A stretch of 64,000 bases of DNA from Fibrella forsythiae (lineage in GTDB: Bacteria > Bacteroidota > Bacteroidia > Cytophagales > Spirosomataceae). Positions 1-8,298 of the stretch are shown in pieces. Position numbers and translations under genes: made by a program. Each line of letters begins with the position of its first letter. Within the stretch, counting starts at the first letter, position 1. The stretch is from positions 1,302,001 to 1,366,000 of the forward strand of contig NZ_JAFMYW010000001.1 of NCBI RefSeq assembly GCF_017353175.1. The letters are read 5' to 3'. The notes under the pieces are model-generated. The model was not told the origin of the DNA and did not search any database. It saw nothing but the letters and a program-made list of their open reading frames with translations.

Positions 1-507
1 CTGGCTCCGAAGCGACGCATCGATCTGACGGTCACCTACGCGGAGAACGTACCCACCAATAAGTTTGCCATCCTGTTTCTCTTCCAGTTCAACCGTTTTC
101 CCGCCGGTCAACGACTTCACTTTGGCTTTCAGCTGGGTGCGAAGCTCTTCAGTGAGGGGCACCGTAGTGATTACCGTAGCCCGTTCAACGCCTTTCAGCT
201 TATCGAACTGAGTACAAAACGCAACAGCAATATCTTCGAGAATATTATCGCGGCCTTTTTGCGCTACGATCTTAAAGAACGACATCGTCATCGGATTCAG
301 CTTGCTGCCAAATACCGCGTTGATAATGTTCCATTTTTTCGCGTTACGCACGATAGGGTTCTTCAGCAAAACACCCAACGCGCGGTTTTCAGAAATGGTA
401 CGTTGGAAATAGAGCATGTCGCCATACATCTCTTCCACAATACCTTTTTCCTGAGCCAAATCGATCAGCGATTTAGCATACCGGGCAGCAACCGTTGAAA
501 TAGCCAT
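1..507 (-). CDS. atpH: ATP synthase F1 delta subunit, partial (3' end outside window)
   Basis: The reading frame is open from the ATG at 505-507 down to the window edge, giving 169 residues that begin MAISTVAARYAKSLIDLAQE, the typical start of the delta/OSCP subunit. This subunit links the F1 head to the peripheral b-subunit stalk. The C-terminal part includes a GKLIGYVLRVGDRQIDASL segment, which matches the conserved delta-subunit tail, so only about 10-15 residues should be missing. The gene follows atpF by 13 nt in the same operon; atpA and atpG would be expected next, outside the window. Confidence 0.93.
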   Translation of the reverse strand, partial: MAISTVAARYAKSLIDLAQEKGIVEEMYGDMLYFQRTISENRALGVLLKNPIVRNAKKWNIINAVFGSKLNPMTMSFFKIVAQKGRDNILEDIAVAFCTQFDKLKGVERATVITTVPLTEELRTQLKAKVKSLTGGKTVELEEKQDGKLIGGYVLRVGDRQIDASLRSQ

Positions 508-520
508 CGTTTACTACCGT

Positions 521-1015
521 TTAGTTTAACCGTGATGACGCCACCAGGTCTTGTACCAGTTTCTCCTGAGATGCTTTGTCGGCCAATTCGCGACGCAGCA
601 CTTTCTCGGCTACTTCAATCGAGAGATTGACAACGTCTTTCTTCATCGAAGCAACGAGTGCCTGACGTTCGTTCTGCATGGCATCGCGCGCCTGCTCCAG
701 CATACGCTGCCCTTCGGCAACGGCTTTGTCACGGGCTTCAGCGATAACACGGTCGGCCGTTTCTTTAGCACCACGAAGAATCGTGTCGCGTTCGATACGG
801 GCCTGTGCCAGAATCTGTTCGTTCTCCGATTTCAGTTTAGCCATTTCACCACGCGTTTTTTCGGCAAGGTCAAGGGCACCCTGAATGCTGTTTTCGCGCT
901 CTTTCAGGCTCGAAGCAATAGGGCCCCAGGCAAATTTGCTGAGCAGAAAGAACAGTAAACCAAAAATGACTACTTGCCAAACTAACAGGCCAATATCGGG
1001 GGTAAGCAGGTCCAT
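521..1015 (-). CDS. atpF: ATP synthase Fo subunit b
   Basis: The 164-residue protein has one N-terminal membrane helix (about residues 8-28) followed by a long charged, Ala/Glu/Arg/Lys-rich coiled coil, the architecture of the b subunit of the peripheral stalk. Length is normal for the family. It lies between atpE and atpH in the Fo operon. The start MDLLTPDIGLLVWQ fits Bacteroidota homologues. About 165 nt separate it from atpE, far more than other gaps here, and that gap contains a hairpin. Confidence 0.95.
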   Translation of the reverse strand: MDLLTPDIGLLVWQVVIFGLLFFLLSKFAWGPIASSLKERENSIQGALDLAEKTRGEMAKLKSENEQILAQARIERDTILRGAKETADRVIAEARDKAVAEGQRMLEQARDAMQNERQALVASMKKDVVNLSIEVAEKVLRRELADKASQEKLVQDLVASSRLN

Positions 1016-1077
1016 AGTAAATTATAAATTAGCGTAATGAGTCAAGAAATTATAGGCTCTCTTTTGTTGTAAAAGTT

Positions 1078-1107
1078 GCCTGCCAACGGCAACCCCAATT
1101 GGCAGGC
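1078..1107. promoter_or_regulatory. Intercistronic hairpin between atpE and atpF
   Basis: GCCTGCCAA at 1078-1086 and TTGGCAGGC at 1099-1107 are exact inverted repeats around a 12-nt loop. In the direction of transcription the hairpin follows atpE and precedes atpF. Only a weak T-rich stretch follows it. A role as a partial terminator or mRNA 3'-end stabiliser that raises c-subunit output is inferred. Confidence 0.45.
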
Positions 1108-1180
1108 TAACTAGAAATGCGGTGTATCCCGTGCGTCGTTGCCTAGTGCTCAGACAAGATACGTACTGATGACCGGGCGA

Positions 1181-1450
<270 letters not shown>

Positions 1451-1489
1451 TTATATGTGAAAAAGAAACAAAAGAAAGCAAACTAAGAA

Positions 1490-2593
1490 CTACCCGATCT
1501 CTTCGCCAGGACCTTCGTAACCGATACCATGATCGGCTTCGTGGTGGTCTTCAATGGCGCTACCGATATACATCGATGTCAGCAGTGTGAAGATGAACGC
1601 TTGCAGGAAAGCAACCAGCAATTCGATCAGGTTCATGAATAGGGTAAAGGGAACTACGATCAAGCTTACGCCATAACCAGTACCGGCACTTGCCTGACCA
1701 GCAATGAAGATCAGCGACAGCAGCGCCAGAATGATAATGTGACCGGCCGTGATGTTGGCGAATAACCGGATCATCAGCGACAATGGCTTCATGAACAGTC
1801 CAACGATCTCGACCGGAATCATAATCGGTAGCAGGGCTACAGGTACACCAGTTGGTTTTACCAGGTGCATCCAGTAATGCTTATTGCCACTGAAATTTGT
1901 AACAAAGAACGTAATGACCGCTAAAACCATCGTGACGGCAATGTTTCCGGTCAGGTTGGCGCCACCGGGTAACAGGCCCAGCAGATTATTTACCAGGATA
2001 AAGAAGAACAGCGTAAGCAGGTATGGAAGATACTTTTCGTATTTCGGTCCTAGATTCGGCTTGGCGATTTCGTCACGAACAAACATGACGATCGGCTCAA
2101 GGAATGACTGTAAGCCTTTAGGCGCTTTTCCTTTGTTTACGGTATAGCTTTTAGCGATTGACGTAAAGACGAAGAACAGGATAAGCGCACTGATTAACAG
2201 TGACGCTACGTTCTTCGAGATCGAAAAATCACTTACATGAATGTCTTCCACAGGTTTACCAGCTTCATCGACCCGATGAACATGACCGTGTTCCAGCTTG
2301 TATCCATTGTAAACTTCGCCGTGGGCCAGCCGTGATGAGGAGAAAACCTCTACACCCCGATCAGCTGTGTACAGAATAACGGGTAGTGGTAAGGTAAGAC
2401 CATGAGCAAACTCCCAGCCTTTGTCGTCACTGATGTGGTGAGTGATCATGTCACCAACCTTAAATCCTTTCTTCTCTTCAGCGTGAGCTTCGTGACCACC
2501 TTCGGCGGTGTGCTCCTGCGCAAATGCACCCGCTACCGTGCTGAACAAAAGGGCAAAAGCGAGCAAAAATCTATTAATTGACGAACTCATCAT
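1490..2593 (-). CDS. atpB: ATP synthase Fo subunit a
   Basis: I place the start at the ATG at 2591-2593, giving about 367 residues. A longer frame exists but would overlap the upstream gene, and this start (or the next ATG, 2590) begins a clean signal peptide ending AGAFAQ. A histidine-rich, charged extracytoplasmic region of about 100 residues precedes the membrane core, as in Bacteroidota a subunits. The essential arginine is visible in the motif SLMIRLFANITAGHIII. The protein forms the proton half-channels against the c ring. It is preceded by atpZ and an unnamed membrane gene. Confidence 0.94.
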   Translation of the reverse strand: MMSSSINRFLLAFALLFSTVAGAFAQEHTAEGGHEAHAEEKKGFKVGDMITHHISDDKGWEFAHGLTLPLPVILYTADRGVEVFSSSRLAHGEVYNGYKLEHGHVHRVDEAGKPVEDIHVSDFSISKNVASLLISALILFFVFTSIAKSYTVNKGKAPKGLQSFLEPIVMFVRDEIAKPNLGPKYEKYLPYLLTLFFFILVNNLLGLLPGGANLTGNIAVTMVLAVITFFVTNFSGNKHYWMHLVKPTGVPVALLPIMIPVEIVGLFMKPLSLMIRLFANITAGHIIILALLSLIFIAGQASAGTGYGVSLIVVPFTLFMNLIELLVAFLQAFIFTLLTSMYIGSAIEDHHEADHGIGYEGPGEEIG

Positions 2594-2612
2594 ATGAAAT
2601 AAGTAAGCGTTT

Positions 2613-2975
2613 CTACGAATCGCGCCGCAATTTACGCGTAAGGCCGTAGATTTCAAAACTGGTGTAAACTAAATACAATCCAAGAAAGCTAAGAACGAAG
2701 ATTTTGCGGCCAGGTACGTTGTTGTACAGCATCACGCCCATGAACGCTAAGCTCAGAATCAGCTTGGCTGTGATGAAAGCCATGAAGAAAGTGGTGAACT
2801 GCGCTGATTTAGGGTCTTTTACGAAACTCATGAGCCGATGAAGCAACACCGACAACATGGTGTAGAACAACAATAAATAAGGCCAGTAGGGATGCAGCCA
2901 GTTTGGTTTGTATAATCGGTCAGCTACAAAAAATACAATTCCTATGAATGCCGTTAACAGCAGCGAATCACGCAT
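2613..2975 (-). CDS. Small membrane protein of the ATP synthase operon
   Basis: This 120-residue protein has about four hydrophobic segments and a basic C-terminus (LTRKLRRDS). I do not recognise a named family. Its position between atpZ and atpB, with about 20 nt to atpB, suggests a role comparable to AtpI (assembly of the c ring or cation handling), but that is inferred from context only. Confidence 0.75.
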   Translation of the reverse strand: MRDSLLLTAFIGIVFFVADRLYKPNWLHPYWPYLLLFYTMLSVLLHRLMSFVKDPKSAQFTTFFMAFITAKLILSLAFMGVMLYNNVPGRKIFVLSFLGLYLVYTSFEIYGLTRKLRRDS

Positions 2976-2992
2976 TACATGTTAATTTTTCG

Positions 2993-3075
2993 TTTAACAG
3001 CATTAACCTGATTTTAATAAGGCGTTTACCAAAGAAGCCAAATAATATCCTGCCAATCGCCTTAATGCTGTTAAA
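2993..3075. repeat. Inverted repeat between atpZ and the next Fo gene
   Basis: TTTAACAGCATTAA (2993-3006) is repeated exactly in inverted form at 3062-3075. Inner arms AAGGCG and CGCCTT extend the structure. The element fills most of the 110-nt gap and leaves no T-run, so it is not an obvious intrinsic terminator. It may be a relative of the dispersed hairpins elsewhere in the window. Confidence 0.5.
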
Positions 3076-3084
3076 TCGATTGGT

Positions 3085-3330
3085 TTAATTTTTGGGCAAT
3101 TGCTTGATAAAAAGATAAAGCGACGCAAAAATGGCGAACAACGAAAGCCCTATTGTCCAGCCGGGGGTTTTGTTGCCCTGCCACTGATCGAGTTTCATAC
3201 CGGCATACACGCCCACGCCGATGGTTCCCAGCATCTGAATACCGATACCGCTGTATTGCGCAAAGGCCGACGGACGTCGGTCATCGTTATTGCCCTGAGC
3301 GGGCTTGTTTGGGCGTTCGGATGAATTCAT
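3085..3330 (-). CDS. atpZ: AtpZ/AtpI family protein
   Basis: This 81-residue protein has a polar N-terminus and two membrane helices (about residues 28-45 and 57-77) with the motif GVYAGMKLDQW between them, typical of AtpZ/AtpI. Family members assist Fo assembly or carry divalent cations. It is the first gene of the ATP synthase operon, with a good Bacteroidota promoter upstream. Confidence 0.82.
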   Translation of the reverse strand: MNSSERPNKPAQGNNDDRRPSAFAQYSGIGIQMLGTIGVGVYAGMKLDQWQGNKTPGWTIGLSLFAIFASLYLFIKQLPKN

Positions 3331-3436
3331 CGTCGGAAAATAGCTAATTTCGCCACGCTGGCACAGGATTCGATACGTTAGCCGGTAGGTGGCTCGTTTT
3401 ATCTACAACTGATTCAGCATTATTTTGTCACTTTTA

Positions 3437-3444
3437 CAAAGGTA
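3437..3444 (-). promoter_or_regulatory. Putative Bacteroidota promoter (-7) for the ATP synthase operon
   Basis: The minus strand reads TACCTTTG, an exact match to TAnnTTTG. A TTG lies 22 nt further upstream (complement of 3467-3469). The site is about 107 nt before atpZ and overlaps a GGTACGT word. Confidence 0.45.
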
Positions 3445-3483
3445 CGTCCCGGAAAGGGGCAATAGCCAACATCTTTATCGTGT

Positions 3484-5745
3484 ATGCTCCGTTTCCGACT
3501 TAACTCCATCGCTTCTCTAGGCCTGATTGCCTTGCTGGCGGGTGAATTCTGGTCGTGTTCGCAGCATAGCAATGGCTCTATGAGCAAGGGGTATCATAAC
3601 CTGACTGCTCATTTCAACGCCTATGTTATGGCACGCGACGATATCGACGAAGTGGAGCGTTACATGTTCAAAAACAGGCAGGAAAATTACAACGAAACGC
3701 TGCCCATTCTCCTGCCACTCGATTCAAACGCGACGCAATCGGTACGTCCGCAGTTAGATGATGCGATCAAGAAAGCATCGCTGGTGGCAGAACGGCACCA
3801 GAACAGTAAGTGGGTCGATAATGCGTATGTGCTCATCGGCAAAACCCGCCTCTACCGGCAGGATTTGCCCAATGCGATTGAGGTGTTTAAATACGTGAAC
3901 ACGAAAGGCACCGACGATGCCGATAAGCACGAAGCGCTCATTCTACTCATGCGGGCCTACACTGAATCGGGCGATTTCCCGAACGCGTTAACTGTGGCGG
4001 AGTACCTGCGCGCGCAACCGCTGAATAAACTGAACACCCGAAATTTTTACCTGACAAAGGCTTACCTGCATCAGCGGAAAGGAGAAACACTGGTAGCTGC
4101 GGGTATTCTGGATGCGACCTTTCCATTGCTGAAAAAGTCGGAAGCGATGGCTCGTTTGCACCTGATTGCAGGTCAATTGTATGAATCGGCAGGAAAGCCA
4201 GCGCTGGCTACCCCTCATTTTCAGCAAGTGCTTCGCAGTCGGCCCAACTATAATCAGGAGTTTTTTGCCAACATTTACCTGATGCAGGCTGATGGCAATG
4301 ACCCGAAGCAACTGGCTCAAAACGCGGAACGGTTTGAGGAAATGCTGAACGACCGCAAAAACTCAGATCTGAAAGACAAGATTTACTTCACGATGGGCAA
4401 GGCCGATGCGCGCCGGGGTAATTATGATCGAGCATTAGCAAATTTCAACAAAGCAATTCAAACAGGAGTATCTAATACGGCGCAGGTCCCATTAACATAC
4501 GCTGAAATGGGTAATCTGTATTTTGAGAAAAAGCGCAACTACAGCAAGGCTCAGGCCTATTACGATAGTTCACTGGCACTGTTGCCGCAGAATAATGCGC
4601 TATATACGACCATAGCTAACCGGAAGAAGTCGCTGGATGAGTTTGTGAATAATCAGACCATAATTGATCGGGAAGATAGTTTGCAGCGCATGGCACAGAT
4701 GAACCCGGCCGCCCTGGATCAGCTATTAGATAAAATCATTGACCAGCGCGAGAAGGAAGATGCGGCTCAGGCTGAACTGGCCAAGCAAATCACCGGGCGC
4801 ACTAACTTGTCTGGTGCGCAGGCCACCAATTCTGATCTGGCTCCAAATGACCGTTGGGTGCTCTACAACCCGATTCAGATGGTACAGGGCAAGCAGGAAT
4901 TCATGCAGGTTTGGGGAAATCGTCCGCTGGCCGATAACTGGCGGCGGCAAAATAAAGATGCCTCTCAGGCAATCGCTGGTGATAGCAACCCATTGAATGC
5001 GCCTAACCCCGCAGACGCTACCAACCCCGCGGCAACGTTACCTGTTGCGGGGTCGCGCCCACCAGTGGCCAATACGCTGAATCAGCGTAAAACAAAAAAG
5101 GACGAGTTGTATCGGCAGATACCCTTCTCGGCAGATGCACTGCAAAAATCGAATGACCTGCTCGAGTCGGCCCTTTACCGCCAGGGCAAGCTGTACAAAT
5201 TTCAGTTGGAACAACCGCTATTGGCCATGACCACACTGGATCGACTATTGGTCCGCTATCCTAATTCCAGCTATAAACCCGAAGCCTACTATCTATTGTA
5301 CCTTGCTGCTGAACAGGCGGGAAAATCGTCGCCTTGGCGTGATAAACTTCTAGCTGAGTTTCCAACGTCGTCGTACGCTAAACTATTGACGGCGGCGGGA
5401 AATAACCCGGTAGCAATTGGTGGTACAGAATCGGGCAAGGGTGGTGTCAACGAGATTGCTGCCAACCAAACCTATGGAAAGCTGTATGAGTTGTACCAAT
5501 CGGGCAACAGCACAGAAGCGCTGGCACGGGTTGAAGCAGCGCTGGGTACGTTCGGCGGCTCGAAGATTGCCGACAAAATGGCCCTGTTGCGGATTATCCT
5601 GATTGGTCGGGTACAGGGCGGTGATGCCTACCGGCAAGCCCTGAATGAATTCGTTCGTGATTATCCGACGAGTCCATTACTTTCACATATAAAAGAACGT
5701 CAGGTTGCCGCTGAGCAGCTTACGGCGAAAAGGACTAAACAATAA
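3484..5745 (+). CDS. T9SS-associated tetratricopeptide lipoprotein, SprE/PorW-like
   Basis: The 753-residue protein begins with a hydrophobic leader ending in a lipobox-like FWSC, followed by MSKGYHNLTAHFNAYVMARD, the conserved N-terminal block of SprE/PorW lipoproteins. Many TPR-like helical pairs follow (for example around residues 120-250 and 290-370), then a low-complexity Asn/Pro/Ala linker near 495-530 and a further helical region. SprE/PorW is needed for type IX secretion and gliding. The family call rests on the N-terminal block and the presence of the T9SS core 5 kb away. Confidence 0.72.
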   Translation: MLRFRLNSIASLGLIALLAGEFWSCSQHSNGSMSKGYHNLTAHFNAYVMARDDIDEVERYMFKNRQENYNETLPILLPLDSNATQSVRPQLDDAIKKASLVAERHQNSKWVDNAYVLIGKTRLYRQDLPNAIEVFKYVNTKGTDDADKHEALILLMRAYTESGDFPNALTVAEYLRAQPLNKLNTRNFYLTKAYLHQRKGETLVAAGILDATFPLLKKSEAMARLHLIAGQLYESAGKPALATPHFQQVLRSRPNYNQEFFANIYLMQADGNDPKQLAQNAERFEEMLNDRKNSDLKDKIYFTMGKADARRGNYDRALANFNKAIQTGVSNTAQVPLTYAEMGNLYFEKKRNYSKAQAYYDSSLALLPQNNALYTTIANRKKSLDEFVNNQTIIDREDSLQRMAQMNPAALDQLLDKIIDQREKEDAAQAELAKQITGRTNLSGAQATNSDLAPNDRWVLYNPIQMVQGKQEFMQVWGNRPLADNWRRQNKDASQAIAGDSNPLNAPNPADATNPAATLPVAGSRPPVANTLNQRKTKKDELYRQIPFSADALQKSNDLLESALYRQGKLYKFQLEQPLLAMTTLDRLLVRYPNSSYKPEAYYLLYLAAEQAGKSSPWRDKLLAEFPTSSYAKLLTAAGNNPVAIGGTESGKGGVNEIAANQTYGKLYELYQSGNSTEALARVEAALGTFGGSKIADKMALLRIILIGRVQGGDAYRQALNEFVRDYPTSPLLSHIKERQVAAEQLTAKRTKQ

Positions 5746-5843
5746 GTTCCAAGTTTCAGGTGTCAGGTTTCAAGTGCGTTGTTTCACTACATAATGTCGG
5801 TAAAGCAAGGCACTTGAAACCTGATACATGAAACTTGAAGCTT
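5744..5843. repeat. Heptad-periodic palindromic element F
   Basis: Arms of 34 nt at 5744-5777 and 5810-5843 are inverted copies with four mismatches and a 32-nt loop. Each arm is made of 7-bp units of the type AAGTTTC/AGGTTTC. The element starts at the sprE/porW-like stop codon and ends 10 nt before the penicillin-binding protein gene. There is no T-run. Confidence 0.7.
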
Positions 5844-5853
5844 TCTCCCACCC

Positions 5854-8205
5854 ATGATTGACTTTGCTTCCGGGCAGTATCGCACTACCATTTCCCGACT
5901 CTGGAAATTTGTTTTGATTTCACTGGCCGCCATTGTGCTGTATGTACTGGCGGTATCGGTGAATTTCCTTTGGCTTTTCGGCGGCATGCCTGATCTGAAA
6001 GCACTGGAAAATCCGAAGAGCCAGGAGGCCTCAACCATCTATTTTAATGACGGCCCGCAGATGGGCAAGTTCTATCTGGAAAACCGCACGCCGATCGACA
6101 TCACACAGGTATCGCCCAACGTCATTTCGGCGTTACTGGCCACTGAGGATGCTCGTTTTATGAAGCATTCAGGCATCGATTTCCGGTCTATTGCCAGAGC
6201 CATCACAGGCATTCTTACGTTTCAGAATACAGCCAGCACAGGGGGAGGTAGTACGCTGACACAACAGACGGCAAAAAACCTGTTCAATACGCGGGAAGAG
6301 CAGTATGAAGGCATTTTAGGTGACCTGCCGGTTATTAAGCTCGTGATTGCCAAAACAAAGGAATGGATTCTGGCGGTACGGCTTGAGCGCAATTATACCA
6401 AGCAGGAAATCATTATGATGTATCTGAACACGGTATCGTTCGGCAACAATACATATGGTATCAAGACGGCGGCTAAAACGTATTTCAACCGTGAGCCCTG
6501 GCAACTCTCTGTTGAAGAGAGCGCAACGCTGGTAGGTATGTTAAAGAATCCGTCACTGTTTGATCCCCGCGTTTTCGAGGACCGATCGCGTGAGCGGCGA
6601 AATGTAGTATTGGCACAGATGAAGAAATATAAGTTTCTGACCACCGATCAATACGTCGCCTATAAAATCAAGCCGCTAAAGCTCGATTTCAATATTGAGA
6701 ATCAGAATACCAACAAAGCTCCGTATTACTGCGCGGCCATCAGAGATTACCTGAAAAGCTGGATCAAGCAGTATAACCAGGAAAACGGCAAAGACCTGAA
6801 CTTATACACCAGCGGCCTGAAAATCTACTCGACGCTCGATTCCCGTATGCAGAAAGCAGCCGAAGAGGCCGTGATGGCCAATATGCGGGATCAGCAGGGG
6901 AAATTTTACCAGCAGTGGCGGGGACGAAATCCGTGGGTATTCAAGAATGCAGCCAACCAATGGCAGGAAATGCCCAACTTCATTGAAAATGCAGTGAAAC
7001 GCACCAGCCGATATCGGTTGCTGAAGGAAGTATACGGCGACGACAAAGCAAAAATCTGGCAAGAACTCAATAAGCCGGTTAAGATGAAGGTATTCACCTA
7101 TGCCAATCGGCGTATGGAGAAAGATACAGTTATGAGTCCGATTGATTCGTTACGTTATTACAAACGCCTGCTTCATACTGGTTTTGTCTCGATGGATCCT
7201 ACCACCGGTTACGTTCGGGCGTGGGTAGGGGGTATCAACTTCAAGTACATGAAGTTCGACCATGTGGCACAAGGAAAACGTCAGCCAGGATCGACATTCA
7301 AGCCGTTTGTCTATCTGACAGCGCTGAATAATAATTATTTCACCACCTGCGACCGAATCACGGACAGCCCCGTTACGTTTGCGGCATATGAAGATGGCAA
7401 TGGTCCCCGTTCCTGGACACCCAAGAACTCTACTGGCCGCTACAGTGGGCGGGCATTATCGCTGCGTGAAGCAATCGGTGCATCCGTTAATAGTGTATCG
7501 GCGCGGCTTATCAAAAAATCTACAGCAGCGGCGGTTAAAAAGACGGCGGCCGACCTGGGAATCGATACAACGGGTTTTCCCACAAACCCAACCCTTTGCC
7601 TGGGAACTGCCGACGTTTCTGTTATGGACATGGTAGCCGCCTATTGCACGTTTGCCAATAGTGGTCACCGCGTAGAGCCTATCACAATCTATCGAATTAC
7701 GGACAAGAACGACAACGTATTACACAATTTCACGCTGAACGCCGTGCAGGTCATCAGCGCTCAAAAAGCGTATGATATGCTGTATCTGATGCGTGGGGCT
7801 ACTGAAGATCCGGGCGGAACAGCAGCACGTCTCGCCTCACAGTATAAACTTCTGGAAAGCGGAAACCAGATTGCGGCGAAAACGGGTACTACATCGAGCT
7901 TTTCAGATGGATGGTTCATGGGGATTACGCAAAATCTGGTCTCTGGACTCTGGGTTGGTGGCGATGACCGGTCTATCCACTTTAAGGATATTGCGTTTGG
8001 TCAGGGAGCACGTCTGGCTATGCCTGCGTGGGGATTGTTCATGCAGAAAGTATACGCTGAAAAATCGCTGACCAAATATAAACCGGGGCCATTTTTGAAA
8101 CCAAATGGTTATAAAGTAGACTGTGGTGGTTATTACATCGATTCTGCCCAGCGGTATATTCCACCCCAGATTGCCCCTACGGAAGAAGAGGAAATCTTGA
8201 ATTAA
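5854..8205 (+). CDS. Class A penicillin-binding protein (transglycosylase/transpeptidase)
   Basis: The 783-residue bifunctional enzyme polymerises and crosslinks peptidoglycan. A single N-terminal membrane anchor (about 17-43) is followed by a GT51 domain with catalytic glutamate in ATEDARF (E98) and the GGSTLTQQ and LERNYTKQEIIMMYLN motifs. The transpeptidase domain has the active serine in STFK (S480), an SVN motif and KTGT (K676). The downstream neighbour is uvrC. Confidence 0.93.
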   Translation: MIDFASGQYRTTISRLWKFVLISLAAIVLYVLAVSVNFLWLFGGMPDLKALENPKSQEASTIYFNDGPQMGKFYLENRTPIDITQVSPNVISALLATEDARFMKHSGIDFRSIARAITGILTFQNTASTGGGSTLTQQTAKNLFNTREEQYEGILGDLPVIKLVIAKTKEWILAVRLERNYTKQEIIMMYLNTVSFGNNTYGIKTAAKTYFNREPWQLSVEESATLVGMLKNPSLFDPRVFEDRSRERRNVVLAQMKKYKFLTTDQYVAYKIKPLKLDFNIENQNTNKAPYYCAAIRDYLKSWIKQYNQENGKDLNLYTSGLKIYSTLDSRMQKAAEEAVMANMRDQQGKFYQQWRGRNPWVFKNAANQWQEMPNFIENAVKRTSRYRLLKEVYGDDKAKIWQELNKPVKMKVFTYANRRMEKDTVMSPIDSLRYYKRLLHTGFVSMDPTTGYVRAWVGGINFKYMKFDHVAQGKRQPGSTFKPFVYLTALNNNYFTTCDRITDSPVTFAAYEDGNGPRSWTPKNSTGRYSGRALSLREAIGASVNSVSARLIKKSTAAAVKKTAADLGIDTTGFPTNPTLCLGTADVSVMDMVAAYCTFANSGHRVEPITIYRITDKNDNVLHNFTLNAVQVISAQKAYDMLYLMRGATEDPGGTAARLASQYKLLESGNQIAAKTGTTSSFSDGWFMGITQNLVSGLWVGGDDRSIHFKDIAFGQGARLAMPAWGLFMQKVYAEKSLTKYKPGPFLKPNGYKVDCGGYYIDSAQRYIPPQIAPTEEEEILN

Positions 8206-8298
8206 TGTTCGTATCTGCTGGCCCTGCCAGTATCGAGACGATACCGCCCAGAAGGCATAAAACGGCAACCTTTAGCCAGGTACGTTCGTTAACGATAC

